A DNA stretch of 34,130 nt from Microvirga sp. 3-52. Lineage in GTDB: Bacteria > Pseudomonadota > Alphaproteobacteria > Rhizobiales > Beijerinckiaceae. The DNA is taken from contig NZ_JAHAMK010000003.1 in NCBI RefSeq assembly GCF_018383585.1, positions 180,259 through 214,388 on the forward strand. Reading direction: 5' to 3'. Position numbers and translations under genes: made by a program. The notes beneath the pieces were generated by a model. It was not told the DNA's origin, ran no database searches, and worked only from the letters and a program-made list of their open reading frames with translations. This document shows positions 1-6,283 of this stretch, piece after piece (position 1 is the stretch's first letter; every line of letters starts with the position of its first letter).

Positions 1-1
1 T

Positions 2-73
2 TCCGGCATCGACCACCCCGTCATCTGGACCGCCAAACGCGACCACGATATGTGGGCCGAACTCCAAGGCTAA
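2..73 (+). CDS. C-terminal end of an unidentified protein (truncated by window edge)
   Basis: An open frame enters from the left edge and stops at TAA 71-73. Its last 23 residues (ending DHDMWAELQG) look like ordinary protein and share codon style with the following genes. Too little is present to assign a family. It runs in the same direction as the next gene, with about 110 nt between them. Confidence 0.4.
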   Translation, partial: SGIDHPVIWTAKRDHDMWAELQG

Positions 74-182
74 ATTCATGCGGCCCGAGCGAGAGGGGTA
101 GCCTCCTCTCGTGCAAGGCACGCCACCAGCCGCTTTCCGCGTGCGTCCGGATCGAACGAGCCACTCGGAAAGGTGCCGTAGC

Positions 183-1121
183 ATGACGCTTGCCCCGATG
201 AGCGAAGTCCAGAGAAGGACCAGGGCATCGACGGCCATCGGCATTCTTTGGGGGCTGACTGCCGCCGCGGCCTGGACGGGCTACAATGTGGGATCAAGGC
301 TCGGGAGGATGGACGGCCTCGCGCCAATGGACATGTCCATGCTCCGCTTCGGCGTTGCGGCTCTGCTGTTGCTGCCCTTGGTCCTGTCCCGCAGCAAGGC
401 CTATGGACTTGGGTGGGGGCGCCTCTTCTCGCTCGCCGCCTTGGCCGGTCCCCTTTTCGGCCTTCTCATCAACACGGCTTTCGGACTTGCGCCCTTGTCT
501 CATGCGGTCGTTCTGACTGCTGGTGCAACGATGATGAGTGCCAATGCTCTCGCGTGGTGGCTCGATGGCAAGCGGCCATCCATTCTTCGCTTGTTCGGTA
601 TGACGGTTCTCGTCGCAGGATTGCTGCTCATTGCATCCGCACAGTACGATCATACGCCTCAATCGTCGGCTCATGTCTGGCTCGGGGACCTGTGTTTTCT
701 CTTGGCAGGATCGCTCTGGGGTACGTTCACCTATCTCTTCGGTCGCTGGAAGGTCGATCCGGTCGTCGGCATCGGCCAGGTTTCGATCCTGTCAGTGCTC
801 GCTTTTCTTCCTTTCTTTCTGGTCTGGCACCACGACAGCGCAGTATCGTCGGATGTTTGGCTGGCTCAAGCATTCTTCCAAGGCATATTGGGTGGATGTC
901 TGGCCCCTGTTGCTATCGCCAAGGCAGTCTCGCGCGTCGGCGCGGGAGAGGCCGCGCTCTTTCCCGCCTTGGTACCTTCAGGTGCACTCCTGCTTGCGAT
1001 CCCACTCCTGAACGAGTGGCCGAGCTATTCGGAGTGCTTGGGAATCGTGATCTGCACGCTTGGCTTGCTCACGTCATTCGACCTCACACGTTTCTTGCGG
1101 CATAGATCTGTCTCAGAATGA
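183..1121 (+). CDS. DMT-superfamily (EamA-type) inner-membrane transporter
   Basis: A 312-residue, strongly hydrophobic protein with about ten predicted membrane segments arranged as two similar halves, as in EamA/RhaT-type drug/metabolite transporters. The first half begins with the typical WGLTAAAAWTGYNVGSRLG segment. The second half starts near LGDLCFLLAGSLWGTFTYLFGRW, and the last helices carry the family's GEAALFPALVPSGALLLAIP stretch. ATG 183 is chosen because GGAAAGG lies about 9 nt upstream; an in-frame GTG at 111 would add 24 residues unlike any membrane or signal segment. The substrate cannot be read from sequence; members export amino acids, nucleosides or other metabolites. The gene converges on the next one and both run into a strong hairpin. 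Confidence 0.85.
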   Translation: MTLAPMSEVQRRTRASTAIGILWGLTAAAAWTGYNVGSRLGRMDGLAPMDMSMLRFGVAALLLLPLVLSRSKAYGLGWGRLFSLAALAGPLFGLLINTAFGLAPLSHAVVLTAGATMMSANALAWWLDGKRPSILRLFGMTVLVAGLLLIASAQYDHTPQSSAHVWLGDLCFLLAGSLWGTFTYLFGRWKVDPVVGIGQVSILSVLAFLPFFLVWHHDSAVSSDVWLAQAFFQGILGGCLAPVAIAKAVSRVGAGEAALFPALVPSGALLLAIPLLNEWPSYSECLGIVICTLGLLTSFDLTRFLRHRSVSE

Positions 1122-1150
1122 GCAGACCGTCTCCGGTTGCCTAATCGGCC

Positions 1151-1181
1151 CGGCCGTGGGAGTGAAGGCATCCCACGGCCG
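1151..1181. terminator. Bidirectional hairpin terminator between convergent genes
   Basis: A perfect 11-bp GC-rich stem (1151-1161 CGGCCGTGGGA with 1171-1181) closes a 9-nt loop, between the 3' ends of the DMT transporter (+) and the glycine-rich protein gene (-). There is only a weak T-rich tract (GGTTCTCTT) on the + side. Position and stem strength support termination in both directions. Confidence 0.65.
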
Positions 1182-1198
1182 TCGATGGCCTGGTTCTC

Positions 1199-1744
1199 TT
1201 ATCGGCCGTTGATCCGGCGATCATCGCCAGGCTCGAAGCGTTTATCGCGATCCAGGCGACCTCCGTTATCGTCTAGGGAGTTAGCATCGTCCGCACCACG
1301 CCCACGGTCCCGTCGTACTTCAAGGAGATGATCTGCCCCGCGGGTACGTGTCCGGGTCTGGTGCTGATCCCGTGCCTGTTCTCTTGCCCGAGTGTCGGCC
1401 TTCCTGCCATCATCTGTCCCGCGGCCACGCCGCCCGCCATCGTCTGTGCGGGAACGGCCCTGATCGTCTCTGCCACGGCCCTGGCCGTGGCTGCCACCAT
1501 CTCCGCCACGCCCCCCACGTCCCCCGCTATCGTCGCTGGAGCGCCCACCCCGGTCGTCACCACTCCGGCCGCTGAGGCCCCCGTTATCATTGCCCCCGCG
1601 ACCTCCCCCGCTGTGATCGCCGCCCCTTGCTACCGCAGGCGACAATGTTGCGCTGACGACCAACGCCGGGGTGGCTGCCGTCAACGAGGCCAGGATCGTA
1701 CTCAGCACCAGCATGCCCGCTCCATTCGTAGCTCGCTTCAACAT
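1199..1744 (-). CDS. Secreted Gly/Arg/Asp-rich low-complexity protein
   Basis: A 181-residue protein with a clear signal peptide: a charged start, a hydrophobic run (LVLSTILASLTAATPALVV) and a probable cleavage after AVA near residue 40. The rest is a low-complexity chain of G, D, R and S (GGRGGNDNGG, GRSGDDRGG and similar), ending in a charged tail with the motif DHLLEVRRDRGRGADD. GGGAGAGAGAGG lies just before the ATG at 1744. It is transcribed divergently from another glycine-rich secreted protein coupled to a two-component system, and its composition matches that neighbour. The likely place is the periplasm or envelope; function unknown. Because of the composition, all six frames here look open, so the frame choice rests on the signal peptide and ribosome site. 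Confidence 0.6.
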   Translation of the reverse strand: MLKRATNGAGMLVLSTILASLTAATPALVVSATLSPAVARGGDHSGGGRGGNDNGGLSGRSGDDRGGRSSDDSGGRGGRGGDGGSHGQGRGRDDQGRSRTDDGGRRGRGTDDGRKADTRAREQARDQHQTRTRTRGADHLLEVRRDRGRGADDANSLDDNGGRLDRDKRFEPGDDRRINGR

Positions 1745-1815
1745 CCTCTCTCTCCCTTCATCCGCTGCGCAATAAGCGCCGGTGAGAAGGCAGCATGGGT
1801 GAAGCAGGGCATGCG

Positions 1816-1849
1816 AACCTGATTGAGCCTGTCAGCGAAATATCAGGTT
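1816..1849. promoter_or_regulatory. Inverted repeat in divergent promoter region (candidate operator)
   Basis: AACCTGAT (1816-1823) and ATCAGGTT (1842-1849) form an 8-bp inverted repeat spaced by 18 nt, in the 139-nt gap between two divergent genes. One of these heads an operon with an OmpR-type regulator, so autoregulation at this site is a reasonable inference. No binding is proven. Confidence 0.35.
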
Positions 1850-1883
1850 GGGCGTGTTATGCTGAGGAGCTTTGGAAGTTCCT

Positions 1884-2429
1884 ATGATCCGGCGCCACCT
1901 CATCCTTCTGTTCTCAGCGACCTGGGCTTTTGTCGCGGTGGAGATCGGTTGCCCAGTGGCCACGTTTGCCAAGGATGGCGGGAGTGGTGGGAGCGACGGA
2001 GGAGGCCACGGTGGTGGAGGCAGCGGTCGCGGGGGCGGCGACAGCAGCGGCAGAGGCAGCGACGACAGCGGCTCTGGCCGAGGATCCAACGGGGGAGGTC
2101 AGGGGCGAGGCCGCGGAGGGGACGACGATGCAGGGCGAGGGCGCGCTCGGGGTCGTGGCGATGACGACATGTCGGCTCCGCGCGGATGGGGCAGCACCTC
2201 TTCCGAGAATGCTCGAGACGCCGTCTCGCAGGGTTGGGCGCTGGCCCTGAGCGCGGTGCTTCCAACCGTCTCGCGTGCTGTTCCGGGACAGGTCCTGGAG
2301 GTCGACCTCCGCCAGTCATGGGGCGGCGAGTGGCGCTATGAATTCCTGATTCTCACCCGGGATCGTCGCTATCAGGAGGTCGTGGTCGATGCCCGCAACA
2401 ACCAAATCCTCCAGATCAGGAGACGCTGA
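1884..2429 (+). CDS. Secreted Gly-rich protein with C-terminal PepSY-like domain, first gene of a two-component operon
   Basis: A 181-residue protein. A signal peptide (MIRRHLILLFSATWAFVAVE...ATFAKDG) is followed by about 75 residues of G/S/D/R-rich low complexity. The C-terminal 70 residues are folded-looking: a helix (ENARDAVSQGWALALSAVLPTV), then VPGQVLEVDLRQ, WRYEFLILTRDRRYQEVVVDA and a final QILQIRRR. That pattern (G-V-hydrophobic-E-x-E, Y-E-hydrophobic, V-V-V-D-A-x-x-x-x-I-L) matches small PepSY-like periplasmic proteins. ATG 1884 has GGAAG 5 nt upstream; an in-frame TTG at 1872 is a weaker start. Its stop overlaps the response regulator start (ATGA at 2428-2431), so the two are translationally coupled. 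PepSY-like proteins often sit with OmpR/PhoP-type systems, so a role in sensing the envelope is inferred. Confidence 0.75.
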   Translation: MIRRHLILLFSATWAFVAVEIGCPVATFAKDGGSGGSDGGGHGGGGSGRGGGDSSGRGSDDSGSGRGSNGGGQGRGRGGDDDAGRGRARGRGDDDMSAPRGWGSTSSENARDAVSQGWALALSAVLPTVSRAVPGQVLEVDLRQSWGGEWRYEFLILTRDRRYQEVVVDARNNQILQIRRR

Positions 2430-3091
2430 TGAGGGTTCTTCTCGTCGAGGACGAGCCTGCAATCGCCAGAGATATCCAGCATGCCTTGGCCGAAACCGGA
2501 TATGTCGTAGACAGTGTCCGGGACGGAGAGAAAGGTTGGTTCCTCGCCTCGACCGAAGATTATGATGCTCTCATCCTGGATCTTGGTCTGCCAAAGCTCG
2601 ACGGCCTGTCGGTCGTGCGACGGTTGAGGGAAGAGGCCAGCACAATTCCGATCCTCGTTCTGACAGCCCGGGGCTCCTGGCTGCAAAGGGTCGAGGGAAT
2701 CGACGCCGGTGCCGACGACTATCTGACCAAGCCTTTCGAGATGGAGGAACTCCTTGCTCGATTGGCCGCCCTGCTGCGTCGGGTCGGGCGCCATGTCACT
2801 CCTCTTATCGAAGTTGGTGCTCTGCGCATCGATACGCGGCGGCTGCGGGTGATGCTCAATGGCAGGTCCATCGAGCTATCGCCCCTTGAATTTCGCTTGC
2901 TCAGGTATCTGGCTCATAACCGGGATCGCGTCGTCGCTCAAAGCGAACTCGTTGAACACGTTTATGGATCTGACGAGCCGGAGAGCAATGCGGTCGAGGC
3001 CCTGGTGGCTCGTCTTCGGCGCAAGGTCGGACCAGAAACGATCGGAACCCGACGCGGCCACGGCTATATCATGGAGACACCTGCGCCATGA
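2429..3091 (+). CDS. OmpR/PhoP-family response regulator
   Basis: 220 residues: a receiver domain (1-~118) and a winged-helix DNA-binding domain (~125-218). The acidic pocket is E7-D8, the phosphoacceptor is D51 in LILDLGLPKLDG, the switch threonine is T79 and the conserved lysine is K101 in DYLTKPFE. The C-terminal half shows LSPLEFRLLRYLAHNRDRVV, VEALVARLRRKVG and RRGHGYIME, typical of the OmpR family. The start overlaps the upstream stop and its own stop overlaps the kinase ATG (ATGA at 3088-3091), so PepSY-like protein, regulator and kinase form one coupled operon. The target genes cannot be read from sequence; the glycine-rich genes on either side are candidates. Confidence 0.93.
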   Translation: MRVLLVEDEPAIARDIQHALAETGYVVDSVRDGEKGWFLASTEDYDALILDLGLPKLDGLSVVRRLREEASTIPILVLTARGSWLQRVEGIDAGADDYLTKPFEMEELLARLAALLRRVGRHVTPLIEVGALRIDTRRLRVMLNGRSIELSPLEFRLLRYLAHNRDRVVAQSELVEHVYGSDEPESNAVEALVARLRRKVGPETIGTRRGHGYIMETPAP

Positions 3092-4482
3092 CCTGCAATT
3101 CCATCCGGCTGCGGCTGCTGATCGTTGCCATCACATCCATCGTCGTGACGATTGCGGTCGCAGGCGCTTCTCTCGTCGTATTCTTCGAGCGCCAAGTACT
3201 CCGGTATGTGGAGCAAGATCTCAATATTCACTGGACGGAGTTGGCCGCGGCCTTCGGGACGGAGGGAGCAGCCGGACTCAGCCAGAAGCTCACGGACCCG
3301 CGTTATCACCAACCCTATGGCGGAGCCTACTGGCAGGTCTCCGAGGGCGGGCACCCCCTCATGCGCTCGCGTTCGCTCTGGGACAAGGAACTCCCCCTGG
3401 CCAGGTCACGCGATGGAACCGAGCGCGACAAAGCATTCGAGACCGATGGACCTGACGGTTCAGAACTCTACGTGATCGAGCGTGAGGTCTCTGTCGATGG
3501 GGAGCAAGGCCCCCGCCGCGTCAGTCTTGCCGTTGCACTTGATCACGGACAGGTCGTCGAACTGCGCCAAGCCTTCGGATGGGACGTGACCCGGGTCCTC
3601 ATCCCAATTGCCACCGTTCTTGTTCTCTTTGCCTGGCTTCAGCTCACGCTGGGGCTTCGTCCGTTGCGAGCCGTAGGACATGAGCTGAATGCAGTTCAGA
3701 CCGGGCAGATCCGGCGCATGACCCAGCGCTTTCCCAACGAAGTGGCTCCTCTCGTCGACAGCATCAACAAGCTTCTCGATCGGCAGGAGGACCTTGTCCG
3801 CAAAGCTCGGGACCGTGCTGGCGCGTTGGCCCATGGGTTGAAGACGCCATTGACAATCCTCGGCGGCGAGATGCGTCGCCTTGAGCAAGCGGGCCTGCAG
3901 GATGCCGCAGGATGCATGCAGGAGCAGTTGGACTTGATCTACACGCACGTCGAGCGGGAGGTCGCGCGGGCCCGCACCAGTGGTGCATCGGTCGGATGCG
4001 GGGCCTATACGCAAGTCGACCAAACCATCGCTCGGCTCCTGAGACTGATGCAGCACATGCCGCGAGGCGACCGGCTGATTTGGCAGACCAGTATTCCCGC
4101 TGACTTAGCCGTTGACATGGATCCTCATGATTTTGGTGAGGTCATGGGAAATTTGCTCGACAACGCCCGAAAGTGGGCAAAGACCTGTGTCAACGTCCAG
4201 GTGGAGAGACTGGGCGATAAAGCTCGAATCGGCGTTGAAGACGATGGTCCCGGCTTCTCTTTCAACGCTCACGGAAAAAGACCCGAACGCGGCGTGCCAG
4301 GCCGGTCCGAACCGGGCTCAAGCGGGCTCGGTCTTGGCATCGTAGAGGACATTCTGGCTGAATACGGAACAAGCGTCGAGATTGAAGGCGAGGGACACTG
4401 CCGTATCGTGTTCGACATCCCCCTCTGTCGACCAGGGCAAGTTCAGGATGCAGCAAAGAGCGCACTGCAGTTGAGTTCGTAA
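3088..4482 (+). CDS. Membrane sensor histidine kinase, partner of the upstream regulator
   Basis: 464 residues. TM1 (about 8-32) and TM2 (about 168-190) enclose a periplasmic sensor region of about 135 residues, followed by a HAMP-like linker. The dimerisation/phosphoacceptor helix has H249 in ALAHGLKTPLTIL, which departs from the common HELRTPL but matches the PhoQ/FeuQ-like group (AHxLKTPL). ATP-binding motifs follow: N-box (FGEVMGNLLDNARKW), G1 (GVEDDGPGF) and G2 (GSSGLGLGIVEDIL). It autophosphorylates and passes phosphate to D51 of the regulator it overlaps by four bases. The signal is unknown; the coupled PepSY-like secreted protein may modulate the sensor domain, as FeuN-type small proteins do in Rhizobiales (inference from family). 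Confidence 0.92.
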   Translation: MTCNSIRLRLLIVAITSIVVTIAVAGASLVVFFERQVLRYVEQDLNIHWTELAAAFGTEGAAGLSQKLTDPRYHQPYGGAYWQVSEGGHPLMRSRSLWDKELPLARSRDGTERDKAFETDGPDGSELYVIEREVSVDGEQGPRRVSLAVALDHGQVVELRQAFGWDVTRVLIPIATVLVLFAWLQLTLGLRPLRAVGHELNAVQTGQIRRMTQRFPNEVAPLVDSINKLLDRQEDLVRKARDRAGALAHGLKTPLTILGGEMRRLEQAGLQDAAGCMQEQLDLIYTHVEREVARARTSGASVGCGAYTQVDQTIARLLRLMQHMPRGDRLIWQTSIPADLAVDMDPHDFGEVMGNLLDNARKWAKTCVNVQVERLGDKARIGVEDDGPGFSFNAHGKRPERGVPGRSEPGSSGLGLGIVEDILAEYGTSVEIEGEGHCRIVFDIPLCRPGQVQDAAKSALQLSS

Positions 4483-4572
4483 CAGGAGAACCCACGGATA
4501 GCCGGCGGTTCGAGCGAAACCCATGTTCCAGATGTTCTGAGTGTGTGGACTGAAACATTCCAGGAGGACACC

Positions 4573-5223
4573 ATGACACGTCGCAGTGAAGCAATGCACC
4601 GTCTCGGTTTGCTGGCAGGAGCGTTCGTCCTGTCGATCGGCTCCGCAGGCGTTCTCACACCTGCCATGGGTGCAGGCGAGGGCGGGAGCTCGGGAGGCGG
4701 TGGCGGCAACGCCGGTGGCGGAGGTGATAGCGGTGGAAGCAACGGAAACTCCGGTCGGCAGGGTGGGCGCGGCAACGATGCCGGTTCACTCAACATGATG
4801 ACCTGCCCGAGGGGTCAGATTTATAGCCAGAGATCTCGTCGATGCGTCCAGGTTCGAAGCGAGGTTCTGACGGACGAGGCGGTGACGGATTATGCCTTCG
4901 CCCTTGCACAAGCCGAGCGTTTCGATGAAGCCCTCGAGGTGCTCAACATGGTTCGAAACCCGGATACGCCAAAGGCGCTCAATTACCGCGGGTACATCAC
5001 ACGCAAGCTCGGACGAACGGATGAGGGTATCGGCTATTATCTCAAGTCCGTCGCCATGGATCCACAATATTCCCAGGTGCGGGAGTATCTGGGCGAAGCC
5101 TATGTTACCCAGGGCAAGCTCGATCTCGCGCGAGAGCAGTTGCAGATCATACAGACATTGTGTGGAACGGAATGCGAGGAATACCGCGACTTGTCCGAGG
5201 CTATAGAAGCCGCTCGTCGATAA
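4573..5223 (+). CDS. Secreted Gly-rich protein with TPR repeats
   Basis: 216 residues. A signal peptide (hydrophobic LGLLAGAFVLSIGSAGVL, probable cleavage near AMGA/GEG) is followed by a Gly/Asn/Ser-rich linker (~34-73), a small motif with C78 and C91 (TCPRGQIYSQRSRRC) that could form a disulfide, and a helical domain of about three TPR-like units (~105-216: AFALAQAERFDEALEVL, ALNYRGYITRKLGRTDEGIGYYLKSVAMDP, YLGEAYVTQGKLDLAREQL). A second Cys pair is present near the C terminus (C197, C201). ATG 4573 has AGGAGG 5 nt upstream. It lies 90 nt after the histidine kinase in the same direction, and its glycine-rich linker resembles the neighbours, suggesting a shared envelope role. The exact function is unknown. 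Confidence 0.8.
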   Translation: MTRRSEAMHRLGLLAGAFVLSIGSAGVLTPAMGAGEGGSSGGGGGNAGGGGDSGGSNGNSGRQGGRGNDAGSLNMMTCPRGQIYSQRSRRCVQVRSEVLTDEAVTDYAFALAQAERFDEALEVLNMVRNPDTPKALNYRGYITRKLGRTDEGIGYYLKSVAMDPQYSQVREYLGEAYVTQGKLDLAREQLQIIQTLCGTECEEYRDLSEAIEAARR

Positions 5224-5250
5224 GGCAATAGGAAGCTGAATAATCCTCCA

Positions 5251-5276
5251 ATGCGGCGCATGTGCGAGCGCCGCAT
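5251..5276. promoter_or_regulatory. Perfect 9-bp hairpin between TPR gene and DoxX-like gene
   Basis: ATGCGGCGC (5251-5259) pairs with GCGCCGCAT (5268-5276) around an 8-nt loop. It lies 27 nt after the TPR stop and 10 nt before the preferred DoxX start. There is no T-run after it, so it could be a weak terminator, an mRNA processing or stability element, or a structure affecting DoxX translation. Confidence 0.45.
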
Positions 5277-5286
5277 GTTAGGGACG

Positions 5287-5706
5287 ATGACCATGATCAG
5301 GCTTCAGGCGCCGCTTTCTTTCGCGGCAAGGCTCATGTTGGCGTTCATCTTCATTATCGAGGGCTGGAGCAAGATCGGATATTACGAGGGTACGGTACAG
5401 TACATGGAAAACCATGGCGTACCGGGAATGCTTCTGCCACTCGTCATCCTAACAGAGCTGGGTGGCGGTCTGCTGATCGCGTGTGGCTTCCAAACACGCA
5501 TGGCCGCGCTGGCCCTAGGGGTCTTCTGCGTTCTGACCGCCATCCTATTCCATAGGAACATCATGGATGTCAGTGAGTTCATTCACTTCAACAAGGATCT
5601 TGCAATTGCAGGCGGCTTTCTGCTTCTCGCCGCATTCGGGGCCGGTCGCTGGTCGATCGACGCATGGCAGTCACGCGCGCCTTCCTCGGATCTCATCCGA
5701 GATTAA
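5287..5706 (+). CDS. DoxX-family inner-membrane protein
   Basis: 139 residues with four predicted membrane helices, the first containing the family signature RLMLAFIFIIEGWSKIGYYEG (the F-hydrophobic-x-G-x-x-K-hydrophobic pattern of DoxX/YphA proteins), then PLVILTELGGGLLIACGFQTRMAALALGVF, AILFHRN and NKDLAIAGGFLLLAAFG. DoxX-type proteins are small membrane proteins linked to redox or oxidative stress; the precise activity is unsettled. ATG 5287 is preferred over ATG 5251, because the earlier codon sits inside a perfect hairpin and would add a short arginine/cysteine-rich tail unlike the family. A further in-frame ATG lies at 5293. It may be cotranscribed with the TPR gene, 63 nt upstream. Confidence 0.85.
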   Translation: MTMIRLQAPLSFAARLMLAFIFIIEGWSKIGYYEGTVQYMENHGVPGMLLPLVILTELGGGLLIACGFQTRMAALALGVFCVLTAILFHRNIMDVSEFIHFNKDLAIAGGFLLLAAFGAGRWSIDAWQSRAPSSDLIRD

Positions 5707-6283
5707 AATCCGGTAGGCTATTGAAGAATACGGATCAAACGCCTTCACCATTGCACGTCCAATGACTCCTTTGAATCCCGCACGAGATCTGGATGCAGGG
5801 GATCGACACGAGTTCCTTTATAGGAAAGGGGACCGTCTCGCTTCAAAAGCTGCCGTCCGCCGGTGAGAGGATCACGCCCGACATCCAGATATGATCGAGA
5901 TGGGTGACACTCTCAACCGAAGATCTTCAACGCAATACCCTCTTCGAGTTGGCCCACTCGTGTCGACAAGAGCTCAATCTCGAAAGAATTCTTTTACTTG
6001 AAGTGTCAGAATCGTAATGCATCGCCGACTGCAATAGATGTCGCGGTCTGGAATTATTATAATTATAATCTGTTACATTTATGAAGATGTGCAAATCTTG
6101 AATCGTTATAATTAAAACTTACATAGGTATTGCAGACTAGATATATTCTAATATTTAATTTTACTCTGGACTCGACTGCGCCCTGTAAGTAGAAGCTGCT
6201 CCCCAACACGATCGCCGCTGACGATCCGTATCTATTTCCAAAACCCGCCGATGCGCGGGCACGCGAGACGAAGGGGAGCTGAC
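5707..6283. promoter_or_regulatory. Gene-free, AT-rich leader of the hemophore cluster with two palindromes
   Basis: No convincing gene lies in these 577 nt. From about 5980 to 6170 the sequence becomes much more AT-rich than anything around it. It holds a perfect 12-bp palindrome AAAGAATTCTTT (5983-5994) and a perfect 14-bp palindrome ATTATAATTATAAT (6056-6069), with a further TTATAATTA at about 6105. Such AT-rich dyads upstream of heme/iron uptake genes are typical places for Fur/Irr-type regulators. Which regulator acts here is inference; no exact textbook Fur or Irr box was recognised. Confidence 0.45.

Noticed and set aside
1328..1822. Long open frame on the + strand, opposite the Gly/Arg/Asp-rich gene
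   Set aside because: It is the mirror of a low-complexity GC-rich gene; it lacks a ribosome site, and the minus-strand frame has a signal peptide and a good ribosome site.
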